Assembly: GCA_030696545.1 (NCBI GenBank)
Contig: JAUYSA010000103.1
Location: 1-12,314, forward strand
Length of the DNA: 12,314 nt
Direction of reading: 5' to 3'
Origin: Hyphomonadaceae bacterium
GTDB taxonomy: Bacteria > Pseudomonadota > Alphaproteobacteria > Caulobacterales > Hyphomonadaceae
The notes under the pieces were generated by a model, which was given only the letters and a program-made list of their open reading frames with translations, was not told where the DNA came from and did no database searches. Position numbers and translations under genes: made by a program. Each line of letters opens with the position of its first letter. The stretch's first letter is position 1. Positions 6,377-12,314 of the stretch are shown in pieces.

Positions 6377-6507
6377 TACGAATACTCGCAAATTTCTTGT
6401 CTGCTTTACGTGATATCAATCCAGCTCATGTAGAACTCAACATACCTACTGCGGGTGATGGTACTTCGCTGTGGGAAACAGAAACCATGCATAGCGGAGA
6501 AGCAAAA

Positions 6508-6669
6508 ATGAAAAACCTGATGAAAAAATTCCTGAACAACAAGTCCGGCGCGACCGCGATCGAATACGGCCTCATCGCCGCTCTGATCGCCGTTGCCGTC
6601 ATCGGCGGCGTCTCGACGCTCGGCACCGCTGCCAACGACACGTTCAACACCATCTCGGGTGAGATGTAA
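6508..6669 (+). CDS. pilA: Flp/PilA type IVb pilin
   Basis: Precursor of the major pilus subunit, 53 residues. The ATG at 6508 is chosen for GGAGA seven bases upstream (6496-6500); an in-frame ATG at 6487 has no ribosome site and would make an oversized leader. Residues 1-14 are a basic leader ending K-S-G. The prepilin peptidase should cut between Gly14 and Ala15, giving a mature chain of 39 residues beginning A-T-A-I-E-Y with the conserved Glu5, followed by a hydrophobic helix that anchors and packs the filament. This matches Flp pilins such as Caulobacter PilA. The gene is expected to be the most strongly expressed of the cluster; a strong terminator directly behind it separates it from cpaA, whose product should process it. 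The product works in surface attachment and often as a phage receptor. Confidence 0.95.
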   Translation: MKNLMKKFLNNKSGATAIEYGLIAALIAVAVIGGVSTLGTAANDTFNTISGEM

Positions 6670-6675
6670 TCTGAC

Positions 6676-6693
6676 GCCAGCAACTTTGCTGGC
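6676..6693 (+). repeat. First hairpin in the pilA 3' region
   Basis: GCCAGCA (6676-6682) pairs with TGCTGGC (6687-6693) around an ACTT loop; this 7-bp stem begins six bases after the pilA stop. It lacks a T-run. Upstream of the true terminator, it may protect the pilin mRNA from 3' decay. Confidence 0.6.
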
Positions 6694-6702
6694 ATGAGAT
6701 TG

Positions 6703-6740
6703 GAAGCCGCGGACCTCTGGTCCGCGGCTTCTTTCTTTTT
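6703..6740 (+). terminator. Strong intrinsic terminator after pilA
   Basis: A perfect 13-bp stem (6703-6715 with 6719-6731; GAAGCCGCGGACC and its complement) closes a TCT loop and is followed by TTTCTTTTT (6732-6740). This is the best terminator in the window. It would keep pilin transcription high and cpaA-cpaF low, as is typical for pilin genes in front of their assembly operon. Confidence 0.93.
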
Positions 6741-6814
6741 GCGAATACTTGTTACGGTCAATAATTCCTTCAGCCAATTCTTGTAAGTTGCTTGAATAGT
6801 AGCTTGGGTGGAAG

Positions 6815-7321
6815 ATGATCACGTCACTGCTCTGTCTGGCGTTCCCGCTCCTCCTGATCTACGCCGCCTGGCACGACGTCTCGACGATGACGATCCCGAA
6901 CTGGGTTTCGATCGTCCTTGCGATCATCTTCATCCCCGCCGCTTTCGCTGCTGGCCTCTCTGTTGAAGAGGTGGGGATGCACCTCGTGTTTGGCGCGTGC
7001 GTGCTGATCGGGTGCGCGGTGCTTTTCTATCTCAACGTGTTTGGCGGCGGCGATGCGAAGGTCATCGCGGCGGCTTCGCTGTGGACCGGGCTGGCCGCGA
7101 GCGCGCCATTTGTTCTGGGCATGGCGATAGCGGGCGGCGCTCTGGCGGGCGTTCTGATTGTTCTGCGCCGCATGAAGGTCACGAGCACGAAGCCCTGGCT
7201 CAATCGTCTGATGTCGCCGGAAGAGGGCGCGCCATATGCGGTTGCGATCGCTGTGGGCGCGTTGTTGGCGGCGCCGGCGTCACCCGTTCTCGCGGCTGGA
7301 ATTGCAGGCTTCAGCGCCTAG
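6815..7321 (+). CDS. cpaA: Prepilin peptidase CpaA (TadV)
   Basis: Inner-membrane aspartic peptidase (family A24) of 168 residues that removes the leader of Flp pilins and pseudopilins. Both catalytic aspartates are visible: Asp21 in A-W-H-D-V-S and Asp80 in the signature G-G-G-D-A-K (GxGD). Hydrophobic segments at roughly 1-18, 31-47, 55-74, 88-117 and in the C-terminal 35 residues give the expected multi-pass fold. It lacks the N-terminal methylase domain of the larger PilD type, as normal for CpaA/TadV. The ATG at 6815 is used; the purine-rich GGTGGAAG lies just before it, an unusually close ribosome site. It follows the pilA terminator by 74 bases and so needs its own promoter or read-through; I see no clear -35/-10 pair. 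A 145-base gap separates it from cpaB. Confidence 0.93.
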   Translation: MITSLLCLAFPLLLIYAAWHDVSTMTIPNWVSIVLAIIFIPAAFAAGLSVEEVGMHLVFGACVLIGCAVLFYLNVFGGGDAKVIAAASLWTGLAASAPFVLGMAIAGGALAGVLIVLRRMKVTSTKPWLNRLMSPEEGAPYAVAIAVGALLAAPASPVLAAGIAGFSA

Positions 7322-7466
7322 GCAAAATTTGCACGGTTAAGACTTGACGCGAAACGTTAACGCCCTCGCGCCGATCGTCTTAACTCTCCCTTAGAGCCCT
7401 CATGAAAATCTCCCGCTCAGGATAGGGCCCCTTTCAGGCCCCTGGGGACTGCGGCGGAGGGCCTTC
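7322..7466 (+). promoter_or_regulatory. cpaA-cpaB intergenic region with TTAA elements
   Basis: This 145-base gap is the only large break among the cpa genes. It contains TTAA at 7337-7340, 7357-7360 (inside the palindrome CGTTAACG, 7355-7362) and 7380-7383, plus an 11-base odd palindrome GCAAA-A-TTTGC (7322-7332). The last TTAA belongs to the CtrA-like box listed separately. A GGGCC / GGCCC hairpin (7425-7441) overlaps a second possible one, CCCC-T-GGGG (7439-7447), in what would be the cpaB leader. The ribosome site GGAGG (7456-7460) stands 6 bases before the cpaB ATG. I infer a second promoter for cpaB onward. Confidence 0.5.
7380..7394 (+). promoter_or_regulatory. Possible CtrA-like box upstream of cpaB
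   Basis: TTAA (7380-7383), seven bases, TTAG (7391-7394) matches TTAA-N7-TTAA at seven of eight positions. It lies 72 bases before the cpaB start. Together with the similar site before pilA it suggests a shared cell-cycle regulator, but the site was found by eye and no -10 of good quality follows. Confidence 0.4.
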
Positions 7467-8351
7467 ATGTCGCCCGTGCGACTGATCATTCTTCTGGTGG
7501 CGGCAGGCGCGGCAGTAGCCGCCGTCTTCCTCGTGCGCTCTGTCCAGGCGCCTTCGCCTGCGGTCGCGTCGTCAGCGCCTGCAGAGGCGGCGAAGCCCGT
7601 TGAGATTCCAACGAAGCAGATCCTCGTTGCGAACGCCAAGATTCCCGTCGGCAAGTTCGTCGCGGCCGAAGACCTGCGCTGGCAGGAATGGCCCGCGAGC
7701 GCGAACGTCGAATCATTCATCGAGCAGGAAAAGCAGCCCGAAGGCCTCGAGAAGATGGTCGGCGCCGTAGCGCGCTTCGATCTCGTCGTCGGCGAGCCGG
7801 TTACAACGTCCAAGCTCATGCATCCTGGCACGGCGGGCTTCATGGCCGTCATGCTGACGCCGGGAATGCGCGCTGTCTCGGTCGAGATCGCCGCTGAGAT
7901 CGCAGCGGGCGGCTTCATCCAACCGAACGACCGCGTCGATGTGATCGTCACGCGCGAAGTCGAAACGACCGGCGCTAACGGCAATAGCGGGATGCAGAAC
8001 ATCCGCTCCGACCTTATCCTCTCCAACATTCGCGTGCTCGCGATCGATGCGCGCTACGGCGCGCCGGAAGTTGAAGGCGAGGAAGAAGCTGCGCCGCAGT
8101 CAGGGCAGGGGCAGGTGATCATCGGTTCGCGCGCCACGCTCGAACTGACAGAGCGCGACGCCACGCTGCTGAATACCGCCAAGAAAGCCGGCGAGATCGC
8201 GCTTACGCTGCGCTCCATCGCCGACATGCAGGCCCCGCAGGGCGCGACGAACGCTGGCCGCGTCTATCGCGATGGCGTCTCGCAGGATGCCGAGGGCGTG
8301 CGTGTCTATCGATACGGCAACGAAACCGTCAGCACCGCGCCGGCAGGTTGA
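7467..8351 (+). CDS. cpaB: Flp pilus assembly protein CpaB (RcpC)
   Basis: Periplasmic, inner-membrane-anchored component of the Flp pilus machine, 294 residues. The ATG at 7467 is supported by GGAGG six bases upstream. Residues 5-23 form an N-terminal membrane anchor, followed by a Pro/Ala linker. A SAF-type domain begins near residue 50 with K-Q-I-L-V-A-N-A-K-I-P-V-G and continues through E-D-L-R-W-Q-E-W, the usual CpaB opening. The conserved region A-V-S-V-E...P-N-D-R-V-D-V-I-V follows in the middle. SAF domains resemble antifreeze and flagellar FlgA modules and may bind carbohydrate or peptidoglycan; in Tad systems CpaB/RcpC is thought to work next to the secretin. A short acidic loop (E-V-E-G-E-E-E-A-A) interrupts the C-terminal half. 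The stop is eight bases before cpaC, so the two are co-translated or nearly so. Confidence 0.92.
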   Translation: MSPVRLIILLVAAGAAVAAVFLVRSVQAPSPAVASSAPAEAAKPVEIPTKQILVANAKIPVGKFVAAEDLRWQEWPASANVESFIEQEKQPEGLEKMVGAVARFDLVVGEPVTTSKLMHPGTAGFMAVMLTPGMRAVSVEIAAEIAAGGFIQPNDRVDVIVTREVETTGANGNSGMQNIRSDLILSNIRVLAIDARYGAPEVEGEEEAAPQSGQGQVIIGSRATLELTERDATLLNTAKKAGEIALTLRSIADMQAPQGATNAGRVYRDGVSQDAEGVRVYRYGNETVSTAPAG

Positions 8352-8359
8352 GGTCAGTC

Positions 8360-9880
8360 ATGTCAGCCAACCGTAAAATCGTTCTCGCCAGCCTCGCGGC
8401 CGCCCTTGCGGTCACGTCGCCAGGCGCAATCGCCCAGCCTCCGGGCAGCGAGCTCAGCGGCGCTCCGGCGCAACGCATCACCGTCCCCGACGTGTCGGAT
8501 CAGGCCAGCACGACGGAAGTGCTGACGCTGACCGTCAACAAGTCCTACATGATCGAGTTCGACGTCGACATCGATGACGTCATCATCGCCAACGACAAGA
8601 TCGCCAACATCGTGGCGCGCGACCGCCGCCGCATCGCGGTGATGGGTGTCGCGCCGGGCGAGAGTAACATCGTGTTCCTCGACCGCTCGGGCCGCAAGGT
8701 GAAGGTGCTCGAGATTTCGGTGACGGATGGCGTCGCCGGCATGGAACAGCTGCGCACGCTGATCAGGCGTCACGTTCCGGGCTCCAAGGTTCAGGTCGAG
8801 GCCGTGAATGGCCGCATCATTCTCGCGGGCTCAGTGCCGAACCTGTCGGGCTCGGATCGCGTCATGCAGCTCGCGCGCACCTATGCGAAGGACGACGCCT
8901 CTGTCCTCAACATGATGGCGATCGAGGGCAAGGACCAGGTCACGCTGAAAGTCCGCTTTGTCGAGATGCAACGCTCGGTCATCAAGCAGATGGGCATCAA
9001 CCTGTCGGGCGCGATCGGCTTCGGTCAGCTGTCCGGCAACAGCTTCGACAACAATGTCGCGATGTCGTCCGCCAACTCCTTCCCGCTCGCGGGAACGGCG
9101 CTGGGCGGTCTGACAGCGGATCTTGGCTACAGGAATCTCGTCGGCGCGGTACAGCAGAGCGCGATCGGCGCGAAGATCAATGCGCTTGAGCGGGTGGGTA
9201 TCGTACGCACGCTCGCCGAGCCGAACCTCGCGGCGATCTCGGGCGAGGCGGGCAAATTCCTCGTCGGCGGCGAATTCCCGGTTCCGGTGGCGCAGGACGA
9301 AGGCAAGATCTCGATCGAGTTCAAGCCGTTCGGTGTCGGCCTCGGCTATACACCTGTCGTGATGTCGGAAGGCCGCATCTCGCTGCAGCTGTCGGTCGAA
9401 GTGTCCGAACTATCGCAACAGGGCGGTTTCCAGTCGAGCACGATCGCAGGCGTTGACCCAAATACGGGCCAGCCGGTTGTCGGTTCGACCATCACCATCC
9501 CGGCGCTGAAGGTTCGCCGCGCCGAAACAACGGTCGAAATTCCCTCGGGCGGCAGCCTCGTGATCGCCGGCCTGATCCAGGAAACGACGCGTCAGAGTCT
9601 CGATGGCATTCCGGGCGCCAAGGATATTCCGGTGCTCGGCGCGCTGTTCCGCAGCCGCGACTTCCAGAACGAAGAGACCGAACTGGTCGTGATCGTGACG
9701 CCTTACCTGGTCGATCCCACTGACCCGCAGGGCTTCCGTGATCCGGACCGCGGGTATGTGACGGCGACTGACGCGCGCACCATCCTGTTCGGGAAACTGA
9801 ACGACGTTTACGCCGTGCCCGGTTCGGGCGCTGAAAAGGCGAAGCCTCCCGGCGGCGCCAGCGGCTTCATCATTGACTAA
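8360..9880 (+). CDS. cpaC: Outer-membrane secretin CpaC (RcpA)
   Basis: Forms the ring-shaped outer-membrane pore through which the Flp pilus exits; 506 residues. The ATG at 8360 has GAGG (8350-8353) at 6 bases; a TTG at 8348 in the same frame overlaps the cpaB stop but has no ribosome site. Signal peptide residues 1-25 end A-I-A. Then come the pilus-assembly N domain (about 50-125), a BON-like domain (about 130-205), and the secretin domain (about 205-450) with E-P-N-L-A-A-I-S-G-E-A-G-K-F-L-V-G-G and F-K-P-F-G-V-G-L-G-Y-T-P, ending near V-V-I-V-T-P-Y-L-V. These are the classic type II/IVb secretin features. The N domain has a diverged stand-alone copy in the minus-strand gene at 5730-6170. 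CpaD follows after 13 bases. Confidence 0.95.
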   Translation: MSANRKIVLASLAAALAVTSPGAIAQPPGSELSGAPAQRITVPDVSDQASTTEVLTLTVNKSYMIEFDVDIDDVIIANDKIANIVARDRRRIAVMGVAPGESNIVFLDRSGRKVKVLEISVTDGVAGMEQLRTLIRRHVPGSKVQVEAVNGRIILAGSVPNLSGSDRVMQLARTYAKDDASVLNMMAIEGKDQVTLKVRFVEMQRSVIKQMGINLSGAIGFGQLSGNSFDNNVAMSSANSFPLAGTALGGLTADLGYRNLVGAVQQSAIGAKINALERVGIVRTLAEPNLAAISGEAGKFLVGGEFPVPVAQDEGKISIEFKPFGVGLGYTPVVMSEGRISLQLSVEVSELSQQGGFQSSTIAGVDPNTGQPVVGSTITIPALKVRRAETTVEIPSGGSLVIAGLIQETTRQSLDGIPGAKDIPVLGALFRSRDFQNEETELVVIVTPYLVDPTDPQGFRDPDRGYVTATDARTILFGKLNDVYAVPGSGAEKAKPPGGASGFIID

Positions 9881-9893
9881 GGGGAGACACGGA

Positions 9894-10574
9894 ATGTTCT
9901 CGCGTTTCCAGATCGCGCTCGCCGGCGTTTCGCTGCTTGCTCTCGGCGCCTGTCAGCATTCGGACCAGGAGATTGCCTGGGCCAACCGCATGCACACGCA
10001 GATTGTCGCGGAAGAAGCCACCGCCGACCTGAAGATCGACACCATCGTCGCAGGCGAGAAGCTGGGCGAAGTTGAGCGTGAAGCGGTGAAATACTTCGCC
10101 GCCAGCTATCAGGACGAAGGCCATGGCGCAGTCATCATCTCGCGCCCGAGCAATGGGCCGGACGATATCTCAGCGATCCGCGCCGCCGCCGACGCCCGCG
10201 CCGTGATGCTGGCCGAGGGTATCGAGCCAGGCCACATCGCTGAAGGAACCTATGATGGCACGGGCGCGCGTTCCGCTCCGTTGATCATCAGCTACCGCAC
10301 CTACAACGCTGTCGTTCCGAACTGCCCGGATATATCGCACTGGGATTTCGCATGGACCGGCAGCAACACGGCGCTGCCGTCCTTTGGATGCGCAACCGCC
10401 ATGAACCTTGCCGCCCAGATCGCCAACCCCGGCGACCTTGTCGGCCCGCAGCGGATGGACCCGTCTGATATCGGCCGTCGCGGAGTCGTGTTCTCGAAAT
10501 ACCGCAATGGGGAGAAGACCTCGGCTGAGCGCAATGGCGACGCAAGCGGCGCCATCAGCCAGGCCGTGCAATAG
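9894..10574 (+). CDS. cpaD: Pilus assembly lipoprotein CpaD
   Basis: 226 residues. The ATG at 9894 has GGGGAG (9881-9886) seven bases upstream; a TTG at 9873 in the same frame overlaps the cpaC stop and is less likely. Residues 1-19 are a lipoprotein signal peptide with lipobox L-G-A-C, so Cys20 should be lipidated and the protein held in a membrane, probably the outer one. The rest reads as a CpaD family protein: an N-terminal OmpA/BON-like half with V-I-I-S-R-P-S and a C-terminal part with the conserved run N-C-P-D and D-F-A-W-T-G-S-N, and F-G-C-A-T-A-M-N-L-A-A-Q-I-A. Two cysteines in these conserved motifs may form a disulfide. In Tad systems such lipoproteins assist secretin assembly or stability. 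It lies between cpaC and cpaE with small gaps, in one operon. Confidence 0.9.
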   Translation: MFSRFQIALAGVSLLALGACQHSDQEIAWANRMHTQIVAEEATADLKIDTIVAGEKLGEVEREAVKYFAASYQDEGHGAVIISRPSNGPDDISAIRAAADARAVMLAEGIEPGHIAEGTYDGTGARSAPLIISYRTYNAVVPNCPDISHWDFAWTGSNTALPSFGCATAMNLAAQIANPGDLVGPQRMDPSDIGRRGVVFSKYRNGEKTSAERNGDASGAISQAVQ

Positions 10575-10590
10575 GGATCAGAGGCGGGAC

Positions 10591-12288
10591 ATGACCGGAT
10601 CACGGGACAAGTTTGACGACGATAGCGATCTAGACCAGCTCGCTCACGATCTCGACCTCGATATGGATGCGCCGCTCGGCGCCAGCTTCGCTGCGGCGCT
10701 GCGTGGCCCGGACGTGAAGGCGTCTGCCTTTGAGGAAGCTACAGAAGCTACATTTGAAGAGGCCGATTTCGGCCTTGACGATGATGGCTTCATGACGCCC
10801 CCGCCGCGCGCCGCGCAACCTGCGCCGCCGGCTCCGGCTGTCTTTGCGGCTGAGTCTGAAGCCGAATACGAATCGTTCGAGGACGAATTCTCGGACGAGG
10901 GCGAGGATTTTGATCCGCCGCCTCCGCCGCCAATCGCCGAAGCGGCGTCCGCTGCATCCAGCTGGCTGCAACCGAAGCCGGCTTCCCACGCCGAAGACCT
11001 TCCGCCGCTGACCGCGATGGATGCCGAGCCCGTCTCCGACGACGCGGCCGGGCAGGGGCTTGGCTACGACTATTCGTTCGGTGCAACCCACACGGGCGGC
11101 GATCGCCCGATTCCACGCATCACGGTGCATGGCTTCTGCACGCGCACCAGCTCGCTCGGCCTGCTGCGCACGATCATGAATGATCGCCGCCTCAAGAACG
11201 TGACGATGGAAGTGTTCGAGGGCGGCGTTCCCGCAGCCATCCAGTATTACGTCAACGAGACGACGCCGAACCTGCTGGTTATCGAAAGCTCTGGCGATCC
11301 GCGCCAGCTACTGAGCGAGCTCGATTCGCTGGCCGAATATTGCGACGAGAACATCCGCGTCCTCGTGCTCGGCCAGACCAACGACATCCGCCTCTATCGC
11401 GAGCTGATGCGCCGCGGCGTTTCGGAATATCTCGTCGCGCCGGTCGACCCGGTGCAGATGATTCGCTCGATCGCCAACCTGTTTGCAGACCCCGAAGCTC
11501 CGTTCGCCGGCAAGACGCTGGCTGTGACGGGCGTGAAGGGCGGCGTTGGCGCATCGTCCATTGCACACAACCTCGCCTGGGCGCTGTCGGAACGTTGCAA
11601 GGTCAACGCAACGCTGGTCGACCTCGATCTCAACTTCGGCACCACGGGTCTCGACTTCAACCAGGACTCCGGCGCCACGATTGCCGACGCCCTGATGTCG
11701 CCTGATCGGTTCGATGACGCCGTCATGGGCCGCCTGATCACCAAGGCGACCGACCGTCTATCGCTCTTCACAGCGCCCGCCACGCTGGACCGCACCTACA
11801 ATCTCGACCCGGAAACCTATGTCCGCGTGCTCGAGCAGGTGCGTGGTTCGGTTCCGTTCGTCGTGCTCGACCTGCCGCATATCTGGAGCGACTGGTTCAA
11901 GTCGACCGTTATTTCCGCCGATGAACTTGTGATCGTCGCGGGTCCGGACCTGGCTTCGCTGCGCAACGGCAAGAACCTGATCGACTTCCTCAAGGCCGCG
12001 CGCCCGAACGACAATCCGCCAAAGCTGGTGCTCAACATGGTTGGCCTGCCGAAGCGCCCGGAAATTCCGGCGAAGGATTTCGGCCAGGCGATCGGCATTG
12101 ATCCGTCGCTGATCCTGCCGTTCGACGCGCAGCTGTTCGGCACGGCCGCCAACAACGGCCAGATGATCTTTGACGTCGCGCCGGATTCCAAGGTCGCGCA
12201 GGGGCTGGATCAGCTCGCCGCGCTGCTGACCGGACGCGAAGTGCAGAAAGAAAAGCCCTCGATGCTGAAAAAGCTTCTGGGCAAGTAG
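10591..12288 (+). CDS. cpaE: Pilus assembly ATPase-like localisation protein CpaE (TadZ)
   Basis: 565 residues; ATG at 10591 with GAGG (10581-10584) six bases before it. The frame is open far upstream inside cpaD, but that part is an overlap artefact. Residues 1-175 are acidic and Pro/Ala-rich, likely disordered. Residues 177-300 are a receiver-like domain whose usual phospho-accepting Asp position holds Glu232 (L-V-I-E-S-S-G-D), so it is a pseudo-receiver. Residues 312-550 are a MinD/ParA-type domain with K-G-G-V-G-A-S-S at 316-323: the signature Lys316 is kept but the P-loop Lys is replaced by Ala321, a known CpaE/TadZ deviation. D344-L-D-L-N is the Walker A' region. CpaE directs the pilus machine to the cell pole. 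The last nine residues (S-M-L-K-K-L-L-G-K) form a short basic amphipathic tail that may touch the membrane, like the MinD tail. The stop is nine bases before the next start. Confidence 0.94.
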   Translation: MTGSRDKFDDDSDLDQLAHDLDLDMDAPLGASFAAALRGPDVKASAFEEATEATFEEADFGLDDDGFMTPPPRAAQPAPPAPAVFAAESEAEYESFEDEFSDEGEDFDPPPPPPIAEAASAASSWLQPKPASHAEDLPPLTAMDAEPVSDDAAGQGLGYDYSFGATHTGGDRPIPRITVHGFCTRTSSLGLLRTIMNDRRLKNVTMEVFEGGVPAAIQYYVNETTPNLLVIESSGDPRQLLSELDSLAEYCDENIRVLVLGQTNDIRLYRELMRRGVSEYLVAPVDPVQMIRSIANLFADPEAPFAGKTLAVTGVKGGVGASSIAHNLAWALSERCKVNATLVDLDLNFGTTGLDFNQDSGATIADALMSPDRFDDAVMGRLITKATDRLSLFTAPATLDRTYNLDPETYVRVLEQVRGSVPFVVLDLPHIWSDWFKSTVISADELVIVAGPDLASLRNGKNLIDFLKAARPNDNPPKLVLNMVGLPKRPEIPAKDFGQAIGIDPSLILPFDAQLFGTAANNGQMIFDVAPDSKVAQGLDQLAALLTGREVQKEKPSMLKKLLGK

Positions 12289-12297
12289 GAGTAGGGC

Positions 12298-12314
12298 ATG
12301 TTCGGCAAGCGCAC
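12298..12314 (+). CDS. cpaF: Start of a downstream gene, probably the pilus assembly ATPase cpaF (cut by window end)
   Basis: An ATG at 12298 follows AGGAG (12287-12291), which overlaps the cpaE stop, at 6-base spacing; five codons are visible (M-F-G-K-R) before the window ends. The arrangement cpaE-cpaF is the rule in Flp/Tad clusters, and M-F-G-K-R is a usual CpaF opening. CpaF is the hexameric secretion ATPase that powers pilus extension. The identification rests on gene order and five residues. Confidence 0.55.

Larger units (their letters stand above)
6171..6507. promoter_or_regulatory. Divergent regulatory region between the CpaC-N protein gene and pilA
   Basis: This 337-base gene-free stretch must hold the promoters of two divergent genes. 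Near the minus gene it carries CCCCAGGGG (6180-6188) over the ribosome site. In the middle is an 18-bp palindrome (6267-6284). From about 6280 onward it is clearly richer in A and T than the coding DNA, with a CtrA-like TTAA-N7-TGAA (6362-6376), tandem GAATAC copies (6374-6385) and TTGACG (6350-6355), a possible -35 without a convincing -10. The pilA ribosome site GGAGA is at 6496-6500. No ORF here looks real. The pilin leader could be long, over 100 bases. Confidence 0.6.

Noticed and set aside
6397..6507. Extended pilin start (TTG at 6397 or ATG at 6487)
   Set aside because: Neither has a Shine-Dalgarno site, and both would give a leader much longer than usual for Flp pilins; the ATG at 6508 has GGAGA seven bases upstream.
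6481..6507. Riboswitch (for example cyclic-di-GMP type) in the pilA leader
   Set aside because: I could not match the conserved core of any riboswitch class; only weak, short pairings were seen.
10408..10590. Upstream extension of CpaE into cpaD
   Set aside because: It overlaps the conserved end of cpaD and reads as low-complexity out-of-frame sequence; the ATG at 10591 has a proper ribosome site and matches the gene spacing of the operon.

Overview
The window is GC-rich chromosomal DNA from an alphaproteobacterium. The CpaA-CpaE gene set with a Flp pilin, the CtrA-like half-sites and the general style of the proteins suggest the Caulobacterales, perhaps a Hyphomonadaceae-type stalked or dimorphic marine bacterium. 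That placement is inferred from gene content, not from a marker gene. I see no phage, IS element, CRISPR array, rRNA or functional tRNA.

Left part (1-5689), ordinary housekeeping and membrane genes. It opens with the 3' end of a class I ribonucleotide reductase beta subunit gene (nrdB), closed by a short hairpin terminator. Next comes a two-gene unit: a DUF883 (YqjD/ElaB-type) tail-anchored protein and a three-segment small membrane protein. Together they resemble the enterobacterial yqjD-yqjE pair, and a possible EcfG-type stress promoter precedes them. A convergent, minus-strand, single-pass membrane protein of unknown function follows. It is divergent from amn (AMP nucleosidase), which has no visible Shine-Dalgarno site and may be translated from a leaderless mRNA. 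A UMF1-type major facilitator transporter completes this part.

Right part (5730-12314), a Flp/Tad (Cpa) type IVb pilus locus. On the minus strand lies a small secreted protein that is essentially the N-terminal domain of the secretin CpaC standing alone. After a roughly 340-base AT-richer regulatory region with an 18-bp perfect palindrome come the plus-strand genes: pilA (Flp pilin), a strong terminator, cpaA (prepilin peptidase), a 145-base gap with TTAA elements, then a tight cpaB-cpaC-cpaD-cpaE run (gaps of 8-16 bases) and the first codons of what is probably cpaF.

How they work together: PilA is cleaved by CpaA, the outer-membrane channel is CpaC with the lipoprotein CpaD and the periplasmic CpaB, and CpaE positions the machine at the cell pole. 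The motor and platform genes (cpaF, tadB, tadC) should lie beyond the right edge. Most of this is recognisable biology. The less ordinary items are the stand-alone CpaC-N protein, the palindrome and TTAA elements around the pilin, the sequence echo between the two YqjD/YqjE-like proteins, and the leaderless-looking amn. I did not find convincing evidence of an undescribed system.
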